From positions 372,001-436,000 of the forward strand of contig NZ_JAUKPO010000003.1 of NCBI RefSeq assembly GCF_030503435.1: a stretch of 64,000 nt of DNA. Reading direction: 5' to 3'. Below the pieces are notes generated by a model. The model was given only the letters and a program-made list of their open reading frames with translations, was not told the origin of the DNA and searched no databases. The first letter of the stretch is position 1, and each line of letters begins with the position of its first letter. The DNA comes from Rhodocytophaga aerolata (GTDB lineage Bacteria > Bacteroidota > Bacteroidia > Cytophagales > 172606-1). Position numbers and translations under genes: made by a program. Positions 35,100 through 42,985 of this stretch are shown here, one piece after another.

Positions 35100-35383
35100 T
35101 AGCCCTCCGTTTCTATAAATTCCATCATACTAAATGCTCTCTTTCTTTCTCGCAATACCGGCTTTTCCACTTCTTTAAAATCCATATAGGCCGTTTGCTT
35201 TGCTGATTCATTAATGATGATAGTTTCTTCCTGTTTGGTTTCCGATCCACATACTAAAGGCAAATGCTCATCTGGAGGAATAGCTATAGGCTCAAGCTTG
35301 TTATGCTTTCGCCAGAAGTTGGTAGCTGGCAAACATTGCCTTTGGTAAGGAGTGAGTTTATAATATTCTCTATAGTCACTCAT
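35099..35383 (-). CDS. Element hypothetical protein, 94 aa
   Basis: Unrecognised. N-terminus MSDYREYYKLTPYQRQCLPA, a proline-rich middle (KLEPIAIPPDEHLPLVCGSE) and a basic C-terminal helix. It overlaps the next upstream gene by four bases and the replication gene by one, so it is co-translated with the replication module. Confidence 0.7.
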   Translation of the reverse strand: MSDYREYYKLTPYQRQCLPATNFWRKHNKLEPIAIPPDEHLPLVCGSETKQEETIIINESAKQTAYMDFKEVEKPVLRERKRAFSMMEFIETEG

Positions 35384-35610
35384 TTGCTTTCTCCTTTCTG
35401 AAATCCATTGATTATCTGTTTTAGCTCATCAGCGGACATACCAAACCTGGCCGCATAATTTTTGAATGCAGTATCGGTTAATTCGTCGCTCTCAATTAAT
35501 TTGAACCAGGCGTATACTCTGGGGTTATTGGCTTTTAACTGCTCAAGTGTTAATTTTACTCGTCTCTCATGCTCCGGAAAGACATAGTTATTCCCTCCGC
35601 TATTTCCCAT
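35380..35610 (-). CDS. Element hypothetical protein, 76 aa
   Basis: Unrecognised. Charged helical protein (HERRVKLTLEQLKANNPRVY; FKNYAARFGMSADELKQIIN); the second stretch could be a small helical DNA-binding unit. It is five bases from the HTH gene upstream and four bases into the gene downstream. Confidence 0.7.
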   Translation of the reverse strand: MGNSGGNNYVFPEHERRVKLTLEQLKANNPRVYAWFKLIESDELTDTAFKNYAARFGMSADELKQIINGFQKGESK

Positions 35611-35615
35611 CTTGG

Positions 35616-35927
35616 TTAGCGGCCTCTTCTTTTACCTAATGTTACTAGGGTTGCAGCTTCCTGCTCAATCTGCTCAGTAGTCTTTACCGGATTACGCAGG
35701 CACCAGGCGGCCAGCTCCTCTACATCGAAGTACACCATCTTGCCTTCAGGTTTATAATGCGGTACCTGGCAAGCAGCGGTTTTTTTGTACATGTCGCTTC
35801 TGGAGCGCCCGGTATAGATACAAGCCTCTTCAAAGGTTAAAACCTTTTTTTTGCTTAACATGCCAGCTGCCAGCATGGCTTTAATATTGTTAAGCTCTTC
35901 TAATAAAATGTCGTTTGTTTCTGCCAT
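35616..35927 (-). CDS. Excisionase-like helix-turn-helix protein, 103 aa
   Basis: After an N-terminal helix, LTFEEACIYTGRSRSDMYKK and VPHYKPEGKMVYFDVEELAA form the small winged HTH of the Bacteroidota excisionase/HTH_17 type. The pattern is a recognition helix, then a PEGKxVYF wing and a helix with WC. It is the first gene of the replication operon, about 70 bases after the RteC-like gene. Such proteins act as directionality factors for the integrase or switch on replication genes. It is the better excisionase candidate of the two HTH proteins because of its proximity to the integrase. Confidence 0.78.
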   Translation of the reverse strand: MAETNDILLEELNNIKAMLAAGMLSKKKVLTFEEACIYTGRSRSDMYKKTAACQVPHYKPEGKMVYFDVEELAAWCLRNPVKTTEQIEQEAATLVTLGKRRGR

Positions 35928-35994
35928 TGTTGATGTGTGTTAATATCAACAAATGTGGCAATCAACTGAAAATAAGTAGGTTAGTGTAAATTAA

Positions 35995-36831
35995 TTAAAA
36001 GTTAGTACTAACTTTTTTTATTTCTTTTGTTAGACTTGGAATTACTTTGAGATTATCAAATTCATAGGTAGTTTTAGAACAAACAACACTCAATTGTTTG
36101 GCATTAAAAGGTTTTCCTCTTTTATTATAGAAGTGTGAACAGATTAATTCATTAACATGGTCATCTTGTATTAGGCCTTCATCTTCTAAGAACTTAAATA
36201 ATGATTTAAGTTGAGGTTCTGTGCCTAGCCATTTTATCTGCTCTAACTTTTCTTGGTTATCAATAAAATGCCTCTCGAATTCTTTATAAGTGACATTAAA
36301 GCACTTAGGAGTTAAAGAAGAATGAATTAGTTTTATAATCGTCTTTTGCTGTTCAATCTTATGTATATTAAGTGCTATTAACTTCGGTTCAGGTGAAGTT
36401 GATAGCCTACTAATTTTAATTTTTTCCTTCTCTTGAATCCATTCGCTTACAATTACATCAATTGCACCAGCCTGTGCTATTCTAAATTCTCTCATTCCTA
36501 GTATATCATCCTCAGGATTGCGAAACCAATCTAAACTAGCTTTAACTAAGATTTTTGTATGCTTAAGAAATGCTTTTTTATCTCCTGAGTATTTATGATA
36601 GTGATAATCTAACATTTCTTCAATGGCAACAATATCGATATGGTGCCAAAAGAGTTTATGCCTAAACAAGTCATCAACAAGATGTCCTATACTCTTATAT
36701 GTAGGTCTTGTAGGATTAATAGGTACAATTTTTCCTTCATCATTTCTATGAAAACTACCAGCTTTTAATTGATGCTTACTTTCAGGTGTTTCTTCTGATA
36801 AATAGAATGAATAAAACGCATTATTCTCCAT
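35995..36831 (-). CDS. Hypothetical protein with RteC-like C-terminal region, 278 aa
   Basis: Its start overlaps the end of the integrase gene by 11 bases. The N-terminal half is helical and His/Tyr-rich (FRHKLFWHHIDIVAIEEMLD). The C-terminal part has IKWLGTEPQLKSLFKFLEDE, then a helix and NAKQLSVVCSKT. This resembles the W-T/L-G-x3-xL-xxL-xxL pattern I recall from RteC-type regulators that control excision of Bacteroides conjugative elements. The assignment is tentative. The gene is more AT-rich than the packaging genes. A role in excision control would fit its place between integrase and HTH. Confidence 0.6.
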   Translation of the reverse strand: MENNAFYSFYLSEETPESKHQLKAGSFHRNDEGKIVPINPTRPTYKSIGHLVDDLFRHKLFWHHIDIVAIEEMLDYHYHKYSGDKKAFLKHTKILVKASLDWFRNPEDDILGMREFRIAQAGAIDVIVSEWIQEKEKIKISRLSTSPEPKLIALNIHKIEQQKTIIKLIHSSLTPKCFNVTYKEFERHFIDNQEKLEQIKWLGTEPQLKSLFKFLEDEGLIQDDHVNELICSHFYNKRGKPFNAKQLSVVCSKTTYEFDNLKVIPSLTKEIKKVSTNF

Positions 36832-37927
36832 CCTTCACCTCCCCAAAATTGATTGTAGGCAGCATATTCACCGCATCCACTTTTTTCTTATCAATGATCT
36901 TTGCATAGATCTGAGTAGTTTCCACTTTCTTATGTCCTAGCAGCTTGGATACTGTATAGATATCCGCTCCACTGGTAAGCAGTAAGGTGGCATGGGTATG
37001 TCTGGCTGAATGGAAGGTAATAGGCTTCTGTATGCCTGCTCTTAGCAGCCAGTACTTTAACTTAATACCTATCCAGTTACGGCTTTCTAAGGCAAATACT
37101 TTACTTTCCGGCTCTTTAGTCTCTCCAATGATTTCTCTGGCCTGCTTAGATATAGGCAGCACTTCAGCACCATCTGTTTTCTTCTGGCTGTACTGAATGT
37201 AATAGCCTAACTCTTTAGAATGGTTTATATCTCGCCACTTTAAAAGCTCGATATCAGAAAGCCGTAAACCAGTCAAAGCAGAAAATAAAAAAGCTTTCTT
37301 TAAATCCGGTAAATCACATTCAGCTTGGGCCAGCCGGTGCAGCTCCTCCGCAGTGAGGTAATGCCGGTGGTTGCCTTTCTTCTTTAGCCTTTCAATGCCT
37401 ATTGCCGGATTATCCTGAATGATTTTATCTTTCACTGCTTTATTTAAGATCGTAACCATCTTTTCAAAGTAAGCTAGGGCCGTATTATGGGATAGGGTAG
37501 AGGCTAAGTGCTCTTTATAGCCTTGTACCCAATCTGGGGTAATCTCTGCAAAGGTTACCGGCTTATCTTCTGCATAAAGCTTTATATGCTTGATGGTAGA
37601 AAGCCAGGTATTAACTGTATTTTGCTTTTTATGCTTTGATGCAATGGATTCGACAAAAGGAATAAGCAAGGTCTGAGAACGGAAAGAGGCAATGTTTCCA
37701 TGTTTGTTACTCATCAGCTCCTCATAGCGTTTGGAGCGCAGACTTTCAGCCAGGTTGATAGTTTCCTTATTGGATGATTTATCAAATGGAGTAGGACCTT
37801 TGGTAAGGTATAATTTCAAAAATTCATACCAGCGTTCTCCATTATGGTAGATGTCCAGATAAAGGCTTTTCTTCCCTTTGGTTAGTGTCTTTTTTCGAAG
37901 GGTAACGGATGTTTTTTGTGTCTTCAT
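36821..37927 (-). CDS. int: Tyrosine recombinase (integrase)
   Basis: 368 residues. The N-terminal arm-binding-like domain (VTLRKKTLTKGKKSLYLDIY) is typical of Bacteroidota integrases, followed by a SAM-like core-binding domain (about 85-185). The catalytic residues are all visible: R222 in ALTGLRLSDIELLKW, Lys at about 250 in QKKTDGAEVLP, H306 and R309 in FHSARHTHATLL, H332 in LLGHKK, and nucleophile Y341 in TTQIYAKI. The enzyme should be active. It lies about 155 bases from the right att core, its natural target, and reads away from it. Confidence 0.93.
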   Translation of the reverse strand: MKTQKTSVTLRKKTLTKGKKSLYLDIYHNGERWYEFLKLYLTKGPTPFDKSSNKETINLAESLRSKRYEELMSNKHGNIASFRSQTLLIPFVESIASKHKKQNTVNTWLSTIKHIKLYAEDKPVTFAEITPDWVQGYKEHLASTLSHNTALAYFEKMVTILNKAVKDKIIQDNPAIGIERLKKKGNHRHYLTAEELHRLAQAECDLPDLKKAFLFSALTGLRLSDIELLKWRDINHSKELGYYIQYSQKKTDGAEVLPISKQAREIIGETKEPESKVFALESRNWIGIKLKYWLLRAGIQKPITFHSARHTHATLLLTSGADIYTVSKLLGHKKVETTQIYAKIIDKKKVDAVNMLPTINFGEVKDGE

Positions 37928-37991
37928 TTTTTGTTACTCGTTTACCAGTTTTTGTTACCGGAGGGTATGGAGTAACAAAGTAGTAACAAAA
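37927..37991. promoter_or_regulatory. Candidate integrase arm-type sites / integrase promoter region
   Basis: Four copies of TTTGTTAC: two forward (ending 37,937 and 37,958) and two inverted (GTAACAAA at 37,972 and 37,983), arranged as an inverted pair of pairs immediately upstream of the integrase start. One further copy lies at the left end. The spacings of 21 and 11 bases are about two and one helical turns. Confidence 0.5.
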
Positions 37992-38042
37992 CATGAGAAA
38001 GTAAAGGAAAACAACAGAAAGTATAACCGCCTAAAAACCTAT

Positions 38043-38981
38043 TTAAACAGCGATTTCTTTGCTGATGTTTTCCGTTGTTTCATCCGTTACACTCTTAATA
38101 AAAATATCATTCATGCTGGGGATGCTTTCTATAAATGAATGAATCTGAACCTGGTTAATCAGGAAAGCTAGCAAGTGGTTGGGTGTGGAGTTGGCAGGTA
38201 TCTTAATAGCAGCTCTAAAATGATTATCTGCAAGTTCTTTCAAGCTCAAAATCTCAAATTCAGGAGAAAGAGAATTTAGTTTTCCTTCTCCTTCAATAAT
38301 AAAGGTATTTGTCCGGTACCGGTTTTTAATTTCTTTAGTTGAGCCATCAAGTATTTTCTTCGATTTATTAATTAAAGCAATATAATCGCATAACTCCTCA
38401 ACAGATTCCATACGGTGAGTAGAAAAGATAATGGTGCTACCTTGTTCTTTTAGCTGGAGAATCTCATCTTTTATTAAATTAGCGTTAATAGGATCAAATC
38501 CGGAAAAAGGCTCGTCCAGAATAATTAATGTAGGGTTGTGAAGAACAGTAGCCACAAACTGCACTTTTTGCTGCATCCCCTTGGACAGATCTTCTATGTT
38601 TTTGCTCCACCAGGTTTGTATTTCAAATTTTTTGAACCATACTTTAAGTTTATCCATAGCTTCGGCTTTAGATAATCCTTTAAGTTGCGTTAAATATAAC
38701 AATTGCTCTCCTACTTTCATTTTTTTGTATAACCCACGTTCTTCGGGCAAATAGCCTATTTGAGCAATATGTTTGGATGAAAGGGGCTCTCCGTTGAAAA
38801 AGATACGTCCGCTGTCAGGAGCGGTAATTTGAGTAATGATGCGGATGAGAGAAGTTTTACCAGCACCATTAGGCCCCAATAAACCGAATATACTACCTCT
38901 CGGAATACTAATACTTACATCTGCAAGTGCGGTATGATTTGAATATCGCTTAGTAATATGCTGAGCCTCGAGTATATTCAC
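38043..38981 (-). CDS. ABC transporter ATP-binding protein with element-supplied C-terminus
   Basis: 312 residues. Walker [15 protein letters not shown] (about 33-46), signature LSKGMQQKVQFVA (about 133-145), Walker B TLIILDEPFSGFDP, and the H-loop STHRME. The C-terminal about 85 residues are a DUF4162-like accessory domain found in NatA/CcmA-type exporters. No permease gene is adjacent. The last 13 codons and the stop (38,043-38,082) belong to the integrated element: upstream of the att core the gene is chromosomal, beyond it the tail TDETTENISKEIAV replaces the native TDEHTEISNVISV still found at 20.25 kb. Confidence 0.9.
   Translation of the reverse strand: MNILEAQHITKRYSNHTALADVSISIPRGSIFGLLGPNGAGKTSLIRIITQITAPDSGRIFFNGEPLSSKHIAQIGYLPEERGLYKKMKVGEQLLYLTQLKGLSKAEAMDKLKVWFKKFEIQTWWSKNIEDLSKGMQQKVQFVATVLHNPTLIILDEPFSGFDPINANLIKDEILQLKEQGSTIIFSTHRMESVEELCDYIALINKSKKILDGSTKEIKNRYRTNTFIIEGEGKLNSLSPEFEILSLKELADNHFRAAIKIPANSTPNHLLAFLINQVQIHSFIESIPSMNDIFIKSVTDETTENISKEIAV
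38083..38101. repeat. Right attachment-site core (19-bp direct repeat)
   Basis: Second copy of TCCGTTACACTCTTAATAA, inside the ABC ATPase coding sequence (codons for FIKSVTD on the minus strand), 155 bases from the integrase start. Confidence 0.9.
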
Positions 38982-39108
38982 AGGATTACGTAAAATTTGA
39001 TGAATTAGAAAAACTTAAGAATTAAGCATTTATCCAAATCTAATAAAAAAACAGATGTTATTTAAACTAATGGCATAAATGGTAGGCAGTTTGAACAAGA
39101 TTCAAACA

Positions 39109-39142
39109 AGAAAGCCTTCTGTCTATTAACAGAAGGCTTTCT
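39109..39142 (-). terminator. Intrinsic terminator after dnaJ
   Basis: Perfect 14-bp inverted repeat AGAAAGCCTTCTGT / ACAGAAGGCTTTCT, six-base loop, with a T-rich run on the minus-strand 3' side. It lies 22 bases beyond the dnaJ stop. Confidence 0.8.
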
Positions 39143-39163
39143 AGATATACAGGGATTTATCAA

Positions 39164-40303
39164 TTACTGGAAAAATTCTTTCATTTTCTCAAAAAAGCCC
39201 TTGTCATTTTTTCCTGGATTAGGTGCAAAGTTGGGAGATTCCCGTAATCGCTCTAATAACATTGTCTCTTCACGTGAAAGCTGTTTAGGCGTCCAGATAT
39301 TTACATGAATCAACTGATCGCCCCGGTTATATCCATTAATATCTTTAATGCCTTTGCCTTTCAACCGGAGAATTTTACCACTCTGTGTTCCTGGATCTAC
39401 TTTTATTTTTACTTTTCCTTCAATAGTTGGAACTTCAACGGTTGTACCTAAAGCAGCATCTGCAAAATTGACATACAAATCGTAAATGATATTTTGCCCG
39501 TCACGTTTTAATGTTGGATCTTCTTCCTCTTCCACCACGATAAGCAAATCGCCAGCTACACCTCCGCGAGGCGGTACATTACCCTTGCCACTCATGGAAA
39601 GCTGCATTCCTTCACTTACTCCGGCTGGTATTTTTATAGGAATTACCTCTTCTTGTAATACTCTTCCTTCACCAGCACAAACGTCACAACGGTCAGTTAC
39701 TATTTTACCCTCTCCATTACATGTGCCGCAGGTAGTGGTAGAAACCATTTGCCCTAACATAGTATTGACTACTTTCCGTTGTTGGCCAGTTCCATTACAG
39801 GTAGTACAGTTTTTTAGAGAAGCTCCATTTTTAGATCCATTTCCACCACACGTATCGCAAGTAACATGGCGTTTTACTTTTATTTTCTTTTCTGCCCCGT
39901 TAGCAATCTCCTGCAGATCTAGCTTCAGTTTTATGCGGAGGTTAGAGCCTTTTCTAACTCTGCGGCCACCACCTGCTCCTCCACCAAAAAAGCTTTCAAA
40001 AGGGCTACCTGAACCACCAAAGATATCTCCGAATTGAGAGAATATATCTTCCATGTTCATGTTGCCATAGCCACCACCATTCACTCCCTGGTGGCCAAAT
40101 TGGTCGTACCGTTGTTTTTTATCAGGATTGCTTAATACTTCGTAAGCCTCTGCTGCTTCTTTGAATTTGTCTTCAGCTGACGGATCGTCAGGATTTTTGT
40201 CCGGATGGAATTTAATGGCAATTTTCCGGTAGGCCTTTTTAATCTCGTCTGGGTTAGCCGACTTGCTTACCCCTAACACCTCGTAATAGTCTCTTTTAGC
40301 CAT
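39164..40303 (-). CDS. dnaJ: Chaperone protein DnaJ
   Basis: 379 residues, standard length. J domain 1-70 with the HPD triad at 33-35 (IKFHPDKNPDDP), Gly/Phe-rich linker (about 72-118), four CxxCxGxG zinc repeats (CDTCGGNG, CTTCNGTG, CGTCNGEG, CDVCAGEG) and the C-terminal substrate-binding domain ending with a bacterial-type FxxLK-like tail. It stimulates DnaK ATPase and delivers unfolded substrates. It is cotranscribed with grpE, 52 bases upstream; dnaK is not in the window. Confidence 0.97.
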   Translation of the reverse strand: MAKRDYYEVLGVSKSANPDEIKKAYRKIAIKFHPDKNPDDPSAEDKFKEAAEAYEVLSNPDKKQRYDQFGHQGVNGGGYGNMNMEDIFSQFGDIFGGSGSPFESFFGGGAGGGRRVRKGSNLRIKLKLDLQEIANGAEKKIKVKRHVTCDTCGGNGSKNGASLKNCTTCNGTGQQRKVVNTMLGQMVSTTTCGTCNGEGKIVTDRCDVCAGEGRVLQEEVIPIKIPAGVSEGMQLSMSGKGNVPPRGGVAGDLLIVVEEEEDPTLKRDGQNIIYDLYVNFADAALGTTVEVPTIEGKVKIKVDPGTQSGKILRLKGKGIKDINGYNRGDQLIHVNIWTPKQLSREETMLLERLRESPNFAPNPGKNDKGFFEKMKEFFQ

Positions 40304-40355
40304 GATTTACTAAATTAAACCCATCCGAATCCGGATGATCGTATAAATATATTTG

Positions 40356-40907
40356 TTATGAACCAATAATTACTTTAGCAAATCTCAGGACCTTATCATT
40401 TAAAAAATATCCCTTTTCTACTTCATCTATTACTTTTCCTTTTAAATCCTCGGAAGGCGCCGGAATTTGCGTAATAGATTCATGCATATCAGGATCAAAG
40501 CTTTTACCTACAGATTCCATGGGTTTTAGCCCCTTCTGCTCCAGTGTCTTATATAATTTATTATAAATGAGCTGCATTCCTTCTTTTACTACGCTGGCAT
40601 CTTCTACATTCGCACTAGACTTTTGCGCCCGTTCGAAGTCATCAATAACAGGTAGTATTACTTTCATTACTTCCTCATTTGCCGATTTGATATAGTCAAG
40701 CTTCTCTTTGGCTGTACGCCGCCGCAGGTTTTCAAAATCGGCATATAACCTCAAATATTTTTCTTTAGATTCTGCTAATTCGGCAGTAAGTCTGTCTGTA
40801 GTACTGTCTTGGCTGTCTTTTGAATCAACTTCATTAGCATTCTGCTGATCATCAAAATCAGCATTTACTGTATTTTTGTCTTGCGTTCTGTCTTGTTCTT
40901 GTTCCAT
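40356..40907 (-). CDS. grpE: Nucleotide exchange factor GrpE
   Basis: 183 residues. Acidic, disordered N-terminus (about 1-35), a long coiled-coil helix (DRLTAELAESKEKYLRLYAD; FENLRRRTAKEKLDYIKSAN), and the C-terminal beta domain (DPDMHESITQIPAPSEDLKG; YFLNDKVLRFAKVIIGS). It releases ADP from DnaK. First gene of a grpE-dnaJ operon. Confidence 0.97.
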   Translation of the reverse strand: MEQEQDRTQDKNTVNADFDDQQNANEVDSKDSQDSTTDRLTAELAESKEKYLRLYADFENLRRRTAKEKLDYIKSANEEVMKVILPVIDDFERAQKSSANVEDASVVKEGMQLIYNKLYKTLEQKGLKPMESVGKSFDPDMHESITQIPAPSEDLKGKVIDEVEKGYFLNDKVLRFAKVIIGS

Positions 40908-41112
40908 TTTTGCCAGTTTTATTCTTCAGTATTTTCCGCCTAAATTCGGCAATATCTTTGCCAAACCCAAATTTCTGACAAGATGACACATAGTAGCATG
41001 GAAAGGTTCCTATGACAGTAGGTAAATAATAATACAAACTAATCAATTGCTACTGTTTCAGTTACCTTACAACTACCATATTTGCCGAAAGCTTACTAAT
41101 GATTGGTAACAT

Positions 41113-41120
41113 TAAATTTG
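41113..41120 (+). promoter_or_regulatory. Candidate -7 box for recJ
   Basis: TAAATTTG matches TAnnTTTG and lies 15 bases before the recJ ATG. No well-spaced -33 TTG was identified. Confidence 0.35.
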
Positions 41121-41135
41121 TTATTTTAGCATACT

Positions 41136-42839
41136 ATGAATAAGCGTTGGATTGTAAAACAAAAGCCTTCAGAAGAACAAATAGCCCATCTAATCGCAGA
41201 GATAAATGTGAGTGAGCCAGTGGCTTCCATGTTATTACAGCGGGGCGTTCACTCCTTTGAAGAGGCAAAAAACTATTTCAGGCCTTCATTAGAGTTGCTG
41301 CATGATCCGTTTCTGATGAAAGATATGGATAAAGCGGTGAACCGCTTGGTAGAAGCTATTTACAATCACGAAAAAATAGTTGTCTATGGAGATTATGACG
41401 TAGATGGCACTACATCGGTAGCTTTGTTTTATGGATTTTTACGCACTTTTTATAGCAACCTGTTATTTTATATTCCTGACAGATACAAAGAAGGCTATGG
41501 CATATCTCAAGCAGGCATAGAGTGGGCAAATGAGCAAGGCGCCACCCTGATGGTAAGCTTAGATTGTGGAATAAAATCCAAAGAACTAATTCAGTATGCC
41601 AAAGAGAAAGGAATAGATTTTATCATCTGTGACCACCACCGCCCGGATAATAATTTACCTGATGCGCTGGCAGTATTAGACCCAAAGCGCAGCGATTGTG
41701 AATATCCTTACAAAGAACTCTCAGGTTGCGGTGTCGGATTCAAGTTACTGCAAGGTTTCTGCATTCAGAATAGCATTCCTTTTGAAAAATTGTACCCTTT
41801 TATGGATTTGCTGGCTGTAAGTATAGCTGCAGATATTGTTCCGATTACTGGCGAAAACCGGATAATGGCTTATTTTGGCTTACAATTATTAAATACACAT
41901 CCACGGCCAGGTTTACAGGCTCTTATACAAATAGCCGGGTTTGAAAAGAAATTAAGCATCAGCAATGTAGTGTTCGGCCTTGGTCCAAGAATAAATGCTG
42001 CTGGTAGAATAGCCCATGCGCATGCGGCGGTGCATTTGTTGCTGGCACATTCTAAAGAAGAAGCAGAACAACATGCCAAAGAAATAAATTTAAACAACCG
42101 CGACAGACAAGGTTTTGATACGAATATTACCAGAGAAGCGTTGAATATGATAGAGATGGATGAATTGATGCGAGAGGCAAAAACTACAGTGTTGTATAAA
42201 AATGACTGGCATAAAGGCGTAATTGGTATAGTGGCCTCCCGTTGTATTGAAAAGTATCATAGACCAACTATTATACTCACTGAATCGCATAGCAAAGCAG
42301 CCGGTTCTGCCCGTTCGGTACCCGGCTTTGATGTATATGATGCTATCGAAGAATGCAAAGATTTGCTGGAGCAATTTGGTGGCCATATGTATGCTGCCGG
42401 ATTAACCCTAAAATTAGAGAATGTACAGGCTTTCCGGCAAAAATTTGAAGAAGTGGTTGCCCGTAAAATTACGGAAGACCAACTCATTCCATTAATAGAA
42501 GTTGACCTGGAATTAAAACTGAAACAGATCAATTTTAAATTTTATAATGTCATTAAGCAAATGGAGCCTTTTGGCCCGGAAAATATGCAGCCCATTTTTG
42601 TTTCCGAGCAAGTATGTGCCAGGGACAATGTAAAGGTGCTAAAAGACCAACATCTGAAGTTATATGTATATCAGGAAGACTCCCAGGTATTTGAGGCAAT
42701 CGGGTTTGGAATGGCGGCTTTTTACGGTAAGATAAAGCCTTTTCATCCATTCAGGTTGTGTTATCAGATTGTTGAGAATAATTTCAGGGATAATAGAAGT
42801 TTGCAGTTACTGATAAAAGATATTAAGTTTTACGAATAG
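41136..42839 (+). CDS. recJ: Single-stranded-DNA-specific exonuclease RecJ
   Basis: 567 residues. DHH-family metal motifs are complete: YGDYDVDGTTS (D86, D88, D90), an SLDCGI segment, CDHHRPDN (DHH motif, about 165-172), and the DHHA1 region with GGHMYAAGLTL. The C-terminal OB-type RecJ domain carries FGPENMQPIF. It degrades single-stranded DNA 5' to 3' in recombination and mismatch repair. Minus-strand frames beneath it are shadows. Confidence 0.96.
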   Translation: MNKRWIVKQKPSEEQIAHLIAEINVSEPVASMLLQRGVHSFEEAKNYFRPSLELLHDPFLMKDMDKAVNRLVEAIYNHEKIVVYGDYDVDGTTSVALFYGFLRTFYSNLLFYIPDRYKEGYGISQAGIEWANEQGATLMVSLDCGIKSKELIQYAKEKGIDFIICDHHRPDNNLPDALAVLDPKRSDCEYPYKELSGCGVGFKLLQGFCIQNSIPFEKLYPFMDLLAVSIAADIVPITGENRIMAYFGLQLLNTHPRPGLQALIQIAGFEKKLSISNVVFGLGPRINAAGRIAHAHAAVHLLLAHSKEEAEQHAKEINLNNRDRQGFDTNITREALNMIEMDELMREAKTTVLYKNDWHKGVIGIVASRCIEKYHRPTIILTESHSKAAGSARSVPGFDVYDAIEECKDLLEQFGGHMYAAGLTLKLENVQAFRQKFEEVVARKITEDQLIPLIEVDLELKLKQINFKFYNVIKQMEPFGPENMQPIFVSEQVCARDNVKVLKDQHLKLYVYQEDSQVFEAIGFGMAAFYGKIKPFHPFRLCYQIVENNFRDNRSLQLLIKDIKFYE

Positions 42840-42985
42840 TATCTTTTATAACTGTAGCAGTAAATGTTTATCCATTCGAATAAAAATTCATTTTCATAAG
42901 ACCTAGCCGCCTGATAAGCTGTTAGGTCTTGTGCATATATAGTACATTCGCATACAGAATAGAATTACTAGCCCATAAAATTCCA

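Larger units (their letters stand above)
20290..38101. mobile_element. Integrated 17.8-kb element, PICI-like phage satellite candidate
   Basis: Bounded by the 19-bp direct repeats; one repeat unit is 17,793 bp. A tyrosine integrase gene lies just inside the right end with candidate arm sites at both ends. Modules from right to left: integrase, RteC-like protein, excisionase-like HTH, small genes, TOPRIM/helicase replication protein, iteron origin, small-gene operon, tape-measure-like protein, terminase small subunit, three related microgenes, plus-strand cargo operon, possible Abi protein, RHH regulator and a divergent four-gene operon. No capsid, portal, large terminase, lysis, relaxase or conjugation gene was seen. 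Integrase, replication protein, origin and TerS without TerL is the known layout of phage-inducible chromosomal islands. A decayed prophage is the main alternative. Confidence 0.85.

Noticed and set aside
20290-38101. Integrative conjugative or mobilisable element
   Set aside because: An RteC-like gene is present, but I see no relaxase, coupling protein, Tra genes or oriT-like structure; TerS and a tape-measure-like gene point to phage parasitism.
37878-38138. 86-codon plus-strand frame spanning integrase start, att core and ABC end
   Set aside because: Antisense to two real genes and built across the att junction; Phe/Cys/Arg-rich composition is not protein-like.
39486-40037. 183-codon plus-strand frame under dnaJ
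   Set aside because: Pro/Ser-rich complement of dnaJ zinc repeats and Gly/Phe region.
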